Origin: Streptomyces sp. 2114.4
Lineage (GTDB): Bacteria; Actinomycetota; Actinomycetes; Streptomycetales; Streptomycetaceae
DNA: 64,000 nt
Reading direction: 5' to 3'
Assembly: GCF_900187385.1 (NCBI RefSeq)
Contig: NZ_FYEY01000001.1
Span: forward strand, 5,642,001 to 5,706,000
The translations under genes and the position numbers were made by a program. The notes below the pieces were generated by a model, which saw only the letters and a program-made list of their open reading frames with translations, ran no database searches and was not told where the DNA came from. Positions 1 through 9,096 of the stretch are shown one piece after another. The stretch's first letter is position 1. Each line of letters begins with the position of its first letter.

Positions 1-480
1 GGTGGTGGCGGCGCTGGTCAGCAGCTCGGTCAACTGGCCGTCCCGGCCGGTGAAGCGGACCAGCGCGGGCAGTGGCAGGGACAGCACCTCGGCGAGCGAC
101 GCGGCCTGCCGGTCGCTGCCGCTCCACGCCCCGCCGGCCTCCAGGCGCTCGTATGCGGCCCGGTCCATGCCGATCCGCAGCGCGAGGTCCGCCGGGGCGA
201 GGCCGAGCGCCAGACGGTACTCGCGCAGGGTGTCCGGTGCGCCGAGCAGATCGCCCGGCGCGCACCACAGGGCGCCGGCCAGCGCGGTCAGTTCGGCCTC
301 CGTGGGGGCGCTCTCGCCCCGTTCCCAGGACGCCACCGTCGCCGGCGGAACCGGTATGCCGAAGGCGGCCCGGATTCCGTAGGCGACATGGGCGGGCGTC
401 ATCCCCAGCGCCTCGCGGAGCCGGCGGGCGGCCTCGGCGTGGAATGGGGGTCTGCGGGGCTCCCCGTCTTGCGTATGCAC
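1..480 (-). CDS. Tandem-HTH XRE-family regulator, C-terminus cut by window edge
   Basis: The minus strand is open from a GTG at 480 (a second in-frame GTG lies at 486) to position 1, giving 160 codons with no stop, so the gene continues beyond the window. Two helix-turn-helix-like repeats can be read: one around residues 20-60 (VASWERGESAPT, typical of XRE recognition and wing residues) and a second around residues 65-100 (DLALRIGMDRAAYERLEAG). It is therefore probably a DNA-binding transcription factor with a doubled Cro/CI-type domain. It is transcribed in the same direction as the two-component genes upstream of it. No target is visible. Confidence 0.72.
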   Translation of the reverse strand, partial: MHTQDGEPRRPPFHAEAARRLREALGMTPAHVAYGIRAAFGIPVPPATVASWERGESAPTEAELTALAGALWCAPGDLLGAPDTLREYRLALGLAPADLALRIGMDRAAYERLEAGGAWSGSDRQAASLAEVLSLPLPALVRFTGRDGQLTELLTSAATT

Positions 481-568
481 CGGCACACGGTAAGTGACGG
501 CCCGGCCGCGCACCTATCGTGCGGATGCCCAAGGACGAGGCTCGTAGGAAACCACCGGTCACGGTCAG

Positions 569-1249
569 TCAGTGGCCCGACCACCGGTAGCGCAGTTCGG
601 GGCGGCCGACCTGGCCGTACTGGGGGGCGCGGGCGGCCCGGCCGCTCTCCACCAGATGTTCGAGGTAACGGCGGGCGGTGATCCGGGAGATGCCCACATC
701 GGCGGCCGCCTCGGTCGCCGTCAGCCCGCTCCCGGCGGCCCGCAGCACATCGGTCACCGCCCGCAGGGTGGCCGCGGTCAGCCCCTTGGGCAGTGCGGCC
801 GGACGCGGTGCGCGCAGCGCCGCGATCGCCCGGTCCACCTCGTCCTGCCCGCTGGCCTCGCCGGTGGTGGCGCGGAACTCCGCGTAGCGGGTGAGCCGGT
901 CGCGCAGGGTGGCGAAGGTGAACGGCTTCAGCACGTACTGCACCACGCCGAGCGAGACGCCCTCGCGCACCATCGCCAGATCCCGGGCGGAGGTGACCGC
1001 GATGATGTCGGCGGTGTGGCCGGCCGCGCGCAGCGTCCGCACCAGCTGCAGCCCGTGGCCGTCCGGCAGGTAGAGGTCGAGCAGCAGCAGATCGACGGGG
1101 TGCGCGTCGAGATGGCGGCGGGCGTCGCCGCCGGAGTGCACGGTGCCGGAGACCGTGAAGCCGGGCACCCGTGCCACGTACAGGGCGTGTGCGTCGGCGG
1201 CGACCGGATCGTCCTCGACGACGAGGACCCGGATGTCGGAGGGGGTCAC
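569..1249 (-). CDS. Response regulator, CitB/DcuR type, for C4-dicarboxylates or citrate
   Basis: A 226-residue response regulator. The receiver domain fills residues 5-125, with the acidic pair at D13/D14, the phosphoacceptor D58 in LLLLDLYLPDG, and the conserved Lys in YVLKPF. The C-terminal 70 residues form a helix-turn-helix (GLTATEAAADVGISRITARRY) as in CitB/DcuR/MalR regulators. It lies 46 bases downstream of its sensor kinase on the same strand, so the two are probably one transcript. Divergent dctA is the obvious target. Family knowledge: such pairs sense citrate, malate or fumarate in the periplasm or outside the cell. The exact ligand is not shown by the sequence. Confidence 0.9.
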   Translation of the reverse strand: MTPSDIRVLVVEDDPVAADAHALYVARVPGFTVSGTVHSGGDARRHLDAHPVDLLLLDLYLPDGHGLQLVRTLRAAGHTADIIAVTSARDLAMVREGVSLGVVQYVLKPFTFATLRDRLTRYAEFRATTGEASGQDEVDRAIAALRAPRPAALPKGLTAATLRAVTDVLRAAGSGLTATEAAADVGISRITARRYLEHLVESGRAARAPQYGQVGRPELRYRWSGH

Positions 1250-1295
1250 CGGGCGTCTCCTCTCGCGCCGGGGCGGGCCGCGCCCCTCGCCCCGT

Positions 1296-2957
1296 TCATG
1301 CCGGCGCGCCCGTCCGCAGCGGCAGCCGTACGGTGAACCGCGCGCCGCCTTCGGATGCCCGGTCCAGGGTGACGGTGCCGCCGTTGCGGCGGACCGCCTG
1401 CTGGACCAGGGCCAGGCCCAGACCGCGGCCCCGGGCGGGCACGGCCGTGCTCTGCTTGGTGCTCCAGCCCCGCCGGAAGATCTCCTCGGCGGCGTCCGCG
1501 GACACCCCGGGGCCGCTGTCGGCCACCCGCAACAGCAGTTCGCCGCCGTCCGCCCGCGCGGTGACGCGCACCCGCGGCGGCCCGGCGGCGGTGTGCTCCG
1601 GGGTGGGGGCGGCGGCGTCCAGGGCGTTGTCGAGGAGGTTGCCCAGCACCGTGACCAGGTCGCGGGCCGGCAGGCCGGGCGGCAGCAGCCCGTCGTCGAT
1701 CCGGCTGTCGGCGGTCAAGGTCAGTTCGACGCCCCGCTCGTTGGCCTGCGCGGCCTTGCCGAGCAGCAGCGCGGCGAGCACCGGTTCGGCGACCGCGCCG
1801 ACGACCTGATCGGTCAGCGCCTGGGCCAGCTCCAGCTCCGCGGTCGCGAACTCCACGGCCTCCTCGGCGCGCCCCAGCTCGATCAGCGAGACCACCGCGT
1901 GCAGCCGGTTGGCGGCCTCGTGGGCCTGTGATCGCAGCGCCTCGGTGAAACCGCGCACCGAGTCCAACTCCCCGGACAGCGCCTGGAGTTCGGTGTGATC
2001 GCGCAGGGTGACCACGCTGCCGCGCCGCTCCCCGCCGGAGACCGGTGCGGAGTTGACCACCAGCACTCGCTCGCGGGTCAGCTGCAGCTCGTCGACGCGG
2101 GGGCCGGGTGCCAGCAGCGCCTCGGTCAGCGGCTCGGGCAGCCCCAGCTCGGTGACGAGACGGCCCACCGCGTCGTCCGACAGCCCCAGCAGCTCCCGCC
2201 CGCCGTCGTTGATCAGGGCGACCCGGCGCTGCCCGTCGAGCATCAGCAGCCCCTCACGCACCGCGTGCAGCGCGGCCTGGTGGTACTCGTGCATCCGGCT
2301 GAGCTCCGCCGCGTTCATCCCGTGGGTGTGCCGGCGCAGCCGGGCATTGATCACATACGTCCCCAGGCCGCCGAGCGCCAGCGCCCCCGCGGCCACGCCC
2401 ACCAGCGCCAGGATCTGGTTGCGCAGCTGCTCACTGATCGTCTCGATGGTGATCCCGGAGCTGACCAGGGCCGTGATCCGGCCGCCGCGCCCGGGATCAC
2501 GGACCGGCGCGACGACCCGTACGGACGGTCCGAGCACCCCCATATGCGTCTCGGGGAAGACCCTGCCGTGCAGCGCCGGGCCGATGTGCCCCAGGTACTT
2601 CTTGCCGATCGCGGACGGCTCGGGGTGCGTCCAGCGGGTCCCGTCCGGGGCCATCACCACCACGAAGTCGACACCGGCGTCGTGCCGCAGCCGCTCGCTG
2701 TACGGCTGGAGCGCGGCCGTCGGGTCCTTGGTGCGCGCGGCGGCCACCACCGCGGGGGAGTCGGCGACGGCGGTGGCGGCGGCCGTCGCCTGCCGCCGTG
2801 CGGTCTCCTCCGCCTGCCGTCCCGCGCTGAGGTACGCGAAGAGCACACAGCCCACGACGACCACCGCCACCAGCACCACCTGCATGGCGAAGAGCTGCCC
2901 GGCGAGGCTGCGCGGGCCGCGCAGGTGCCGGGACGGGCGGGGGCGGGGGAGTCGCAT
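1296..2957 (-). CDS. Sensor histidine kinase, CitA/DcuS family
   Basis: A 553-residue membrane kinase. There is a transmembrane helix at residues 22-45, an extracytoplasmic PDC/Cache-type sensing domain at about 46-180, a second helix at about 182-203, and a PAS domain at about 225-325. The dimerisation helix carries the phospho-accepting His in QAHEAANRLH (H346 by alignment with the CitA pattern). A HATPase domain ends the protein, with N-box NLLDNALDAA, DSGPGV and GRGLGLAL. It precedes the response regulator and is divergent from dctA, as usual for C4-dicarboxylate sensing systems. The ATG at 2957 is the only sensible start before the membrane helix. Confidence 0.92.
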   Translation of the reverse strand: MRLPRPRPSRHLRGPRSLAGQLFAMQVVLVAVVVVGCVLFAYLSAGRQAEETARRQATAAATAVADSPAVVAAARTKDPTAALQPYSERLRHDAGVDFVVVMAPDGTRWTHPEPSAIGKKYLGHIGPALHGRVFPETHMGVLGPSVRVVAPVRDPGRGGRITALVSSGITIETISEQLRNQILALVGVAAGALALGGLGTYVINARLRRHTHGMNAAELSRMHEYHQAALHAVREGLLMLDGQRRVALINDGGRELLGLSDDAVGRLVTELGLPEPLTEALLAPGPRVDELQLTRERVLVVNSAPVSGGERRGSVVTLRDHTELQALSGELDSVRGFTEALRSQAHEAANRLHAVVSLIELGRAEEAVEFATAELELAQALTDQVVGAVAEPVLAALLLGKAAQANERGVELTLTADSRIDDGLLPPGLPARDLVTVLGNLLDNALDAAAPTPEHTAAGPPRVRVTARADGGELLLRVADSGPGVSADAAEEIFRRGWSTKQSTAVPARGRGLGLALVQQAVRRNGGTVTLDRASEGGARFTVRLPLRTGAPA

Positions 2958-3123
2958 ACAGAACAGTCTGCACGGTCACTTTCGGAACAGTCCGTGCGGT
3001 CACTTTTACGTGAACGAAATGTACGTAAGGGTGACGGGCGCCACAGCGGCGTGCATAGTCGCCGGAACTTGTTGTGTGACAGAGCCGCAGATCAGCGCAC
3101 AGCCGTAGACCGAGGAGACAGCC
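2958..3123. promoter_or_regulatory. Divergent kinase/dctA regulatory region with direct repeats
   Basis: The 166-base region between the kinase and dctA holds two near-identical 22-base direct repeats at 2961-2982 and 2985-3006, starting 24 bases apart and both ending GGTCACTTT. A TTACGT/ACGTAA inverted repeat follows at 3006-3011 and 3023-3028. Two in-phase sites about two helical turns apart suit a response-regulator dimer binding in tandem, so they are likely operators for the CitB-type regulator. A ribosome site GAGGAG at 3112-3117 serves dctA. Function is inferred from position only. Confidence 0.55.
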
Positions 3124-4533
3124 GTGGCTGCACAGACCCCGTTGTCCGGGGGCACCACCGAGGAGACCGCGCCGGCGAAGCGGGACCGGACCCACTTCCT
3201 CTACATCGCCGTGATCGGGGCGGTACTGCTCGGCATCATCGTGGGCTTCGCCGCCCCCGGTGTCGCCGTCCAGCTCAAGCCGCTCGGCACCGGGTTCGTG
3301 AACCTGATCAAGATGATGATCGCGCCGGTCATCTTCTGCACCATCGTGCTGGGCGTCGGCTCGGTGCGGAAGGCCGCCAAGGTCGGCGCGGTCGGCGGAC
3401 TGGCCCTCGGCTACTTCATGGTGATGTCCACCGTGGCGCTGGCCATCGGCCTGGTCGTCGGCAACCTGCTGGACCCCGGGTCCGGCCTCCATCTGACCGA
3501 GTCCGTCCGGCACGCGGGCCACGCCCAGGCCGGGGGCGGCGCGGAGTCGCTGTCCGACTTCCTGCTCGGCATGATCCCCACCACCCTGGTCTCCGCCTTC
3601 ACCCAGGAGCAGGTCCTCCAGACGCTGCTGGTGGCGCTGCTGGTCGGCTTCGGTCTGCAGGCGCTGGGCGCGGCGGGTGAGCCGGTGCTGCGCGGGGTGG
3701 GGCACCTCCAGAAGCTGGTCTTCCGGGTGCTGTCCATGATCATGTGGGCGGCGCCGGTGGGTGCCTTCGGTGCCATCGCGGCGGTGGTCGGCGAGACCGG
3801 CGTGGACGCGCTGAAGTCCCTGGCCGTCATCATGATCGGCTTCTACACCACCTGTGTGCTGTTCGTGATCGTGGTGCTCGGCACGCTGCTCCGGCTGATC
3901 GCCAAGGTCAACGTCTTCCAGCTGCTGAAGTACCTCGGCCGGGAGTTCCTGCTGATCCTGTCCACCTCCTCCTCGGAGTCGGCGCTGCCCCGGCTGATCG
4001 CGAAGATGGAGCACCTGGGCGTCAGCAAGCCGGTGGTCGGCATCACCGTCCCCACCGGCTACAGCTTCAACCTCGACGGCACCGCCATCTACCTGACGAT
4101 GTCCTCGCTGTTCGTGGCCGAGGCGATGGGCAAGCCGCTGCCGCTCGGGCAGCAGATCTCGCTGCTGGTGTTCATGGTCATCGCGTCGAAGGGCGCGGCG
4201 GGCGTCACCGGCGCGGGACTTGCGACCCTGGCCGGCGGCCTGCAGTCGCACCGCCCCGAACTGGTCGACGGCGTGGGCCTGATCGTCGGCATCGACCGCT
4301 TCATGAGCGAGGCGCGCGCCCTGACCAACTTCGCCGGCAACGCGGTGGCCACCATCCTGATCGGCACCTGGACCAAGGAGATCGACCACGCCCGGGTGGT
4401 GGAGGTGCTGGCCGGCCGGGCGCCGTTCGACGAGAAGACGATGACCGACGACGACGCCTCCGCGGAGCCGGCCGCCCCCGAGGTCGCCGGGCCGCGGGAC
4501 GGCGAGGCGGCGAAGACGTCCGCCACGGTCTGA
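3124..4533 (+). CDS. dctA: C4-dicarboxylate/cation symporter DctA
   Basis: A 469-residue SDF-family (DAACS) symporter that imports succinate, fumarate or malate with cations across the cytoplasmic membrane. It has about eight hydrophobic membrane segments. The serine-rich hairpin STSSSESALPRL and the following GYSFNLDGTAIYLT signature are the substrate and cation-binding hairpin and helix 7 of this family. GTG at 3124 is preceded by GAGGAG seven bases upstream. Length agrees with DctA proteins (about 430-470 residues); the last 40 residues are a charged cytoplasmic tail. Divergent from the CitA/CitB-type pair, which likely induces it, and followed by a strong hairpin. Confidence 0.93.
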   Translation: MAAQTPLSGGTTEETAPAKRDRTHFLYIAVIGAVLLGIIVGFAAPGVAVQLKPLGTGFVNLIKMMIAPVIFCTIVLGVGSVRKAAKVGAVGGLALGYFMVMSTVALAIGLVVGNLLDPGSGLHLTESVRHAGHAQAGGGAESLSDFLLGMIPTTLVSAFTQEQVLQTLLVALLVGFGLQALGAAGEPVLRGVGHLQKLVFRVLSMIMWAAPVGAFGAIAAVVGETGVDALKSLAVIMIGFYTTCVLFVIVVLGTLLRLIAKVNVFQLLKYLGREFLLILSTSSSESALPRLIAKMEHLGVSKPVVGITVPTGYSFNLDGTAIYLTMSSLFVAEAMGKPLPLGQQISLLVFMVIASKGAAGVTGAGLATLAGGLQSHRPELVDGVGLIVGIDRFMSEARALTNFAGNAVATILIGTWTKEIDHARVVEVLAGRAPFDEKTMTDDDASAEPAAPEVAGPRDGEAAKTSATV

Positions 4534-4553
4534 TCCCGGGCCGCGGGACGAGG

Positions 4554-4589
4554 GGAGGGGCGGGTGCCGCAGGCGGCGCCCGCCCCTCC
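4554..4589 (+). terminator. Hairpin terminator after dctA
   Basis: A 16-bp stem (4554-4569 with 4574-4589, one G-T pair) closes a four-base loop 20 bases after the dctA stop. A second copy of the right arm follows at about 4605-4622. There is no T-run, as often in Streptomyces. It lies between convergent dctA and glgB and could serve both. Confidence 0.75.
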
Positions 4590-4645
4590 GCCGCGGCCTG
4601 CGGAGGCGGCGCCCGCCCCTCCCGTGCCCACGAGCCGTGCGGCGG

Positions 4646-7114
4646 TCAGGCCGGTCGCAGCCAGAGGGTGGCCAGCGGGGGCAGGACGGGGGAGACGGAG
4701 GCGGCGCGGCCGTTCCAGGGGGTCGGTTCGGCCGTGAGGGGGGCGGGGTTGGTGATGCCGCTGCCGCCGTAGCGCGGATCGTCGGTGTTGAGCACTTCCC
4801 GCCAGGCGGGTACGTGGTCGGGGACGCCGAGCCGGTAGGAGTGGCGGACGACGGGCGAGAAGTTGCTGACCGAGATCAGCGGCGAGCCGTCGGCGGCGAA
4901 GCGCAGGAAGGAGAAGACATTGTCCTCGCGCGCGTCGCCGTCGATCCAGGAGAAGCCGGCCGGGTCGGTGTCGCGCTCCCACAGCGCGGGGGTGGCGGCG
5001 TAGCGGCGGTTCAGGTCGCGGACGAGATCGCGTACGCCCCGGTGGTCGGGCTCCGCCTCGTACGACGGATCGAGCAGCCACCAGTCCGGTCCGTGGCTCT
5101 CCGCCCACTCCGCCCCCTGGGCGAACTCCTGCCCCATGAAGAGGAGTTGCTTGCCGGGATGGGCCCACATGAACCCGAGGTAGGCACGGTGGTCGGCCCG
5201 CTGCTGCCACCAGTCACCGGGCATCTTCGACACCAGGGCGCGCTTGCCGTGCACCACCTCGTCGTGGGAGATCGGGAGCACGTAGTTCTCGGAGTAGGCG
5301 TAGATCATCGAGAAGGTCATCTCGCCGTGGTGGTACTTGCGGTGCACCGGCTCCTTGGAGACATAGCCGAGGGAGTCGTGCATCCAGCCCATGTTCCACT
5401 TCAGCCCGAAGCCCAGACCGCCGAAGCCACCGGGGCCGACGTGGTGGGTGGCGCGGGTGACGCCGTCCCAGGCCGTGGACTCCTCGGCGATGGTGACGAC
5501 ACCGGGGCAGCGGCGGTAGACGGTCGCGTTCATCTCCTGGAGGAAGGCGACCGCATCGAGGTTTTCCCGGCCGCCGTGGACGTTCGGGGTCCAGTCGCCG
5601 TCCTCGCGCGAGTAGTCCAGGTAGAGCATCGAGGCGACGGCGTCCACCCGCAGGCCGTCGATATGGAACTCCTCGCACCAGTACACGGCGTTGGCGACAA
5701 GGAAGTTGCGGACCTCGGTGCGGCCGTAGTCGAACTCCAGGGTGCCCCAGTCCGGGTGCGCGGCCCGTGCCGGGTCCTGGGGCTCGTAGAGCGGACGGCC
5801 GTCGAACTCCGCCAGCGCCCAGTCGTCGCGCGGGAAGTGCGCCGGCACCCAGTCCATCAGCACGCCGATGCCGGCCCGGTGCAGTGCGTCGATCAGGAAC
5901 CGGAAGTCGTCCGGGGTGCCCATCCTGGCGGTGGGCGCGTAGAACCCGGTCACCTGATAGCCCCACGAGCCGCCGAAGGGGTGCTCACAGACCGGCATGA
6001 ACTCGACGTGCGTGAAGCCCAGGTCCTTCACATAGGCCGGGAGCTGCACCGCGAGCTGGCGGTAGGTGAGGCCGGGGCGCCAGGAGGCCAGATGCACCTC
6101 ATAGACGGAGAACGGCGCCTCGTGCACGGGCCGTTCGCCGCGCCGGGCCATCCAGTCGGCGTCCGTCCAGCGGTAGTGCGAGGCTTCCACGACCGAGGCG
6201 TTGGCGGGCGGGCATTCGGTCCGCCGGGCCATCGGGTCGGCGCGCACGGTCCGCGAGCCGTCCGGCCGGGTGATCTCGAACTTGTAGAGCTCGCCCTCGC
6301 CGATGCCCGGCAGGAAGAGCTCCCAGACGCCCGAGGAGCCCAGCGAGCGCATCGGGTGGCCGGTGCCGTCCCAGTAGTTGAAGTCGCCGACGACCCGCAC
6401 GCCCCGGGCATTGGGCGCCCAGACGGTGAAGCGGGTACCGGTCACCCCCTGGTGCTCCGTGATCCGCGCGCCGAGCGCCTGCCACAGCTGCTCGTGCCGG
6501 CCCTCGGCCAGCAGATGCAGGTCCAGCTCGCCGAGCGCGGGCAGGAAGCGGTAGGGGTCCTGCACCGTCAGGGTGGTGTCGCCGTAGTCGACCAGCAGCT
6601 CGTAGTCCGGGATCGTGCGCAGCGGCAGCACCCCGGCGAACAGCCCGTCGCCCTCGGCGGGCAGGTCGGCGCGCAGTCCCTTCCCCAGGACCGTGACGCC
6701 CCGGGCGCAGGGTTTGAGGACCCGGATGAGCAGTCCGCCGCGGACGAGGTGGGCGCCGAGCAGCCCGTGCGGATCGTGATGGGCACCGTCCAGGAGCCGG
6801 CCGCGGTCCTCGTCGGACAGCGGCACGGCGGGCCGGACCCCATGGCTGCCGGCTGCCGACGGCGCCGCAGGGGACGGGCCCGCGGGCGCGGCCGCCCGGC
6901 CGGGCGGTGCCGTCTCCCGGGGAGCTGACGGCCGGGTGGGCGGGGCACCGGCCGCGGGCCCGGCGAAGGTACCCCGCGCGGCCACCGAAGGGGCGACGGC
7001 CGGCGGCCGGGGCGTCGCCGCGCGGCCGGACCGCCCCGCCGCGCTGTCGTCGGCCGCGCCCGGAGCGGGCGTGGTGTCGGGGGTGGTGGGACGGGACGGC
7101 GGGCGGGCGGTCAC
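4646..7114 (-). CDS. glgB: 1,4-alpha-glucan branching enzyme GlgB
   Basis: An 822-residue GH13 branching enzyme: it cuts alpha-1,4 chains and rejoins them as alpha-1,6 branches, acting on the glucan made by GlgE. Residues 1-100 are a Pro/Ala-rich extension. Then come an N1 domain, a CBM48 domain ([21 protein letters not shown]), the catalytic barrel with nucleophile in [12 protein letters not shown] and acid/base in IAEEST, and a C-terminal beta domain. GTG at 7114 has GAGGAGG seven bases upstream. It is the last gene of the glgE cluster, 120 bases after maltokinase. The Pro/Ala extension makes it longer than E. coli GlgB (about 730); a later internal start cannot be excluded. Confidence 0.93.
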   Translation of the reverse strand: MTARPPSRPTTPDTTPAPGAADDSAAGRSGRAATPRPPAVAPSVAARGTFAGPAAGAPPTRPSAPRETAPPGRAAAPAGPSPAAPSAAGSHGVRPAVPLSDEDRGRLLDGAHHDPHGLLGAHLVRGGLLIRVLKPCARGVTVLGKGLRADLPAEGDGLFAGVLPLRTIPDYELLVDYGDTTLTVQDPYRFLPALGELDLHLLAEGRHEQLWQALGARITEHQGVTGTRFTVWAPNARGVRVVGDFNYWDGTGHPMRSLGSSGVWELFLPGIGEGELYKFEITRPDGSRTVRADPMARRTECPPANASVVEASHYRWTDADWMARRGERPVHEAPFSVYEVHLASWRPGLTYRQLAVQLPAYVKDLGFTHVEFMPVCEHPFGGSWGYQVTGFYAPTARMGTPDDFRFLIDALHRAGIGVLMDWVPAHFPRDDWALAEFDGRPLYEPQDPARAAHPDWGTLEFDYGRTEVRNFLVANAVYWCEEFHIDGLRVDAVASMLYLDYSREDGDWTPNVHGGRENLDAVAFLQEMNATVYRRCPGVVTIAEESTAWDGVTRATHHVGPGGFGGLGFGLKWNMGWMHDSLGYVSKEPVHRKYHHGEMTFSMIYAYSENYVLPISHDEVVHGKRALVSKMPGDWWQQRADHRAYLGFMWAHPGKQLLFMGQEFAQGAEWAESHGPDWWLLDPSYEAEPDHRGVRDLVRDLNRRYAATPALWERDTDPAGFSWIDGDAREDNVFSFLRFAADGSPLISVSNFSPVVRHSYRLGVPDHVPAWREVLNTDDPRYGGSGITNPAPLTAEPTPWNGRAASVSPVLPPLATLWLRPA

Positions 7115-7234
7115 GGGAGGCCTCCTCGGTGCGGGGCGGAGTGGTGCGTCGGTCGGGTCTGGGGGGCGTACGGCATTCGGCGTATGGGCGTACGGGCGTA
7201 CGCGCGGCGGATCGGCGGTTCGTCTGTCGGCCCC

Positions 7235-8740
7235 TCACCCCCGGCCGTGGTCGGACCCGGCGGCCCCGCCCGGCCGGCTGTCCGCCTCCAGGGCCGGCTC
7301 CCCGCCGGAGGCCAGCCGCCGGATGGCGGCCATCGGGACGGACAGCCAGTCGGGCCGGTGCCGGGCCTCGTACAGCACCTCGTAAACGGCCTTGTCGGTC
7401 TCGTAAGCGCGCATCAGTTCGGGCGCCGAGCGCGGATCGAGCCCACCGGCCTCCGCATAGCCCCGGCAGTAGGCGTCACGGGTGCGCCGGGCCCACTCCA
7501 GCGCCCAGGGGTCCCCGCCGGCCGGGCCGCTGCGCGCGGCATAGTCGAAGGACCGCAGCATGCCCGCGATGTCCCGCACCGCCGGCTGGAGGCGGCGCCG
7601 CTCGGCCAGCGGGCGGGCCGGTTCGCCCTCGAAGTCGATCAGCGACCAGCGGCCCTCGTCGGCGGAGCGCAGCGTCTGGCCCAGGTGCAGATCGCCGTGG
7701 ATGCGCTGGGCGGCCCAGCTGCGGCCGTCGTGGCCGCTCGTGGCGAGCGCGTCGAAGGCGGTGCGCAGCCGGGCGCGGTAGGGCTGCAGTACGGGCACGG
7801 CGCGGGCGGTGGCGTCCAGCCGCTGGTGCATCTGGGCGGCGATCACCTCCAGCTGCGGGCGGCGCAGTTCGGTGGTCGGCAGCGTCTGGGCGAGCGCGGT
7901 GTGCACCTCGGCGGTGGCATGGCCGAGCGCCCGCGCCGAGCCGGTGAAGTCGGCGCGGACGGCGAGTGCGTTCAGCGCCAGCTGCCAGCCGTCCGCCGAG
8001 CCCGGCAGGAACGGCTGCAGCACGCCCAGCGTCGTTGCCTCGCCGCCCTCCTCGGCGGCCGCCGCCTCGTACCAGGCGGCGGGCGCGGGCACCCGCGCGC
8101 ACTTGGCGTCCGCCAGCGCCCGCGGCAGCTCCAGGTCCGGGTTGACCCCCGGTTCGATCCGCCGGAAGACCTTCAGGATGAAGGAATCCCCGTAGACGAT
8201 CGAGGAGTTGGACTGTTCGACGGCGATCGGCCGGCCCGACAGCCCGGAGGGGATCTCGGCGTCGGGCTCCCGGCTGAAGCACAGCGCCCCGAGCCGGCCC
8301 GGCACCCGCAGCCGCTCCAGCAGCAGCCCGCACAGCCGGTTGTCGAGCAGCGCGTCGTAGACGGTGCGACCGTGCAGCGGGCCGCCGCCGGGACGGCCGA
8401 TCACCGCGGGCGCCAGCTGCGGCGGCAGGGCCGGATGCACCCCCAGCAGAAGTTGGTAGCAGTCGCCGCCGAGGGGCGTACGGCTCGGTGGCGCGCTCTG
8501 CTGGGCGCGGACGAGCAGGAGCAGCAGGCCGGGTGTGCCGACGTCGGTGCACGGCAGCAGTTCGGTCGCCGAGAGCAGCGTGAAGCCGGTGAGCAGCCGC
8601 CCCTTACCGGCGAACCAGCGCTGGCGCGGTACCCATTCGGCGAGCAGCGGAGCCAGCGAGGAGAGCAGATCGGGGGCGGCGGCGAGCGGGCGGTGATCAG
8701 GGGTGTTGCGGGTGGCACGGGTCGAGGCGGTGTCCGACAT
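7235..8740 (-). CDS. pep2: Maltokinase (Mak/Pep2)
   Basis: A 501-residue kinase that phosphorylates maltose to maltose 1-phosphate with ATP, feeding GlgE. It belongs to the aminoglycoside-phosphotransferase-like fold: the N-terminal cap (PRQRWFAGKGR) is diagnostic of maltokinase, the catalytic loop is IHGDLHLGQ and the metal-binding motif is LIDFEGEPARP. I chose ATG 8740, where the maltokinase cap homology begins and a GGAAAGGA element lies upstream. The same frame stays open upstream into treS but has no coding character there. It lies between treS and glgB, as in other actinomycete GlgE clusters. Confidence 0.92.
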   Translation of the reverse strand: MSDTASTRATRNTPDHRPLAAAPDLLSSLAPLLAEWVPRQRWFAGKGRLLTGFTLLSATELLPCTDVGTPGLLLLLVRAQQSAPPSRTPLGGDCYQLLLGVHPALPPQLAPAVIGRPGGGPLHGRTVYDALLDNRLCGLLLERLRVPGRLGALCFSREPDAEIPSGLSGRPIAVEQSNSSIVYGDSFILKVFRRIEPGVNPDLELPRALADAKCARVPAPAAWYEAAAAEEGGEATTLGVLQPFLPGSADGWQLALNALAVRADFTGSARALGHATAEVHTALAQTLPTTELRRPQLEVIAAQMHQRLDATARAVPVLQPYRARLRTAFDALATSGHDGRSWAAQRIHGDLHLGQTLRSADEGRWSLIDFEGEPARPLAERRRLQPAVRDIAGMLRSFDYAARSGPAGGDPWALEWARRTRDAYCRGYAEAGGLDPRSAPELMRAYETDKAVYEVLYEARHRPDWLSVPMAAIRRLASGGEPALEADSRPGGAAGSDHGRG

Positions 8741-9022
8741 GGCGTCGCGTCCTTTCCCCGGGCACACGACATATAGGGCAAAGTGTCCCGGAATACGGCC
8801 TTGACTGTGCGGTGGCGCGGTGGGGGTACCCCCAGACGGCGGCTGCCGGTGAGGCACCCGGACGGGGTCCGGAGGCGGGCACCGGGCGAGCTCGTCCCTG
8901 CGGCAGCGGCGATTCCGGCGTGCCTTGCTCCGCTGCGCGGCGGATTCCCTCCCGGGCCGGGGGGACCGACGATGGCTCACCCGGCCCGTGCGGTAGTAGG
9001 GAGGGTGCCCGGGCGAAAGGTC
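8741..9022 (-). promoter_or_regulatory. Probable promoter region for pep2-glgB
   Basis: About 280 bases without a gene separate the treS terminator from pep2. Because the treS transcript probably ends at the hairpin just upstream, pep2-glgB need their own promoter here or depend on read-through. No convincing -35/-10 pair stands out; the stretch nearest pep2 is the least GC-rich. Confidence 0.35.
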
Positions 9023-9062
9023 AAAAAACGCCCGTACGCGCCAGGTGGCCGCGTACGGGCGT
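9023..9062 (-). terminator. Rho-independent terminator after treS
   Basis: A perfect 13-bp stem (9028-9040 with 9050-9062, core CGCCCGTACGCG) is followed on the minus strand by six T residues (9023-9028 read in reverse). It lies 35 bases beyond the treS stop. It is one of the clearest intrinsic terminators in the window and sits inside the glgE-treS-pep2-glgB cluster. Confidence 0.85.
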
Positions 9063-9096
9063 CTTTCCGGCCCGTGCCCGGTCAGGGCGCCGGACG

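Noticed and set aside
2497-4389. Long minus-strand open frame opposite dctA (630 codons)
   Set aside because: It is rich in Asp, Gly, His and Gln, has no domain, and lies fully opposite a clear DctA gene; it is a GC-bias shadow.
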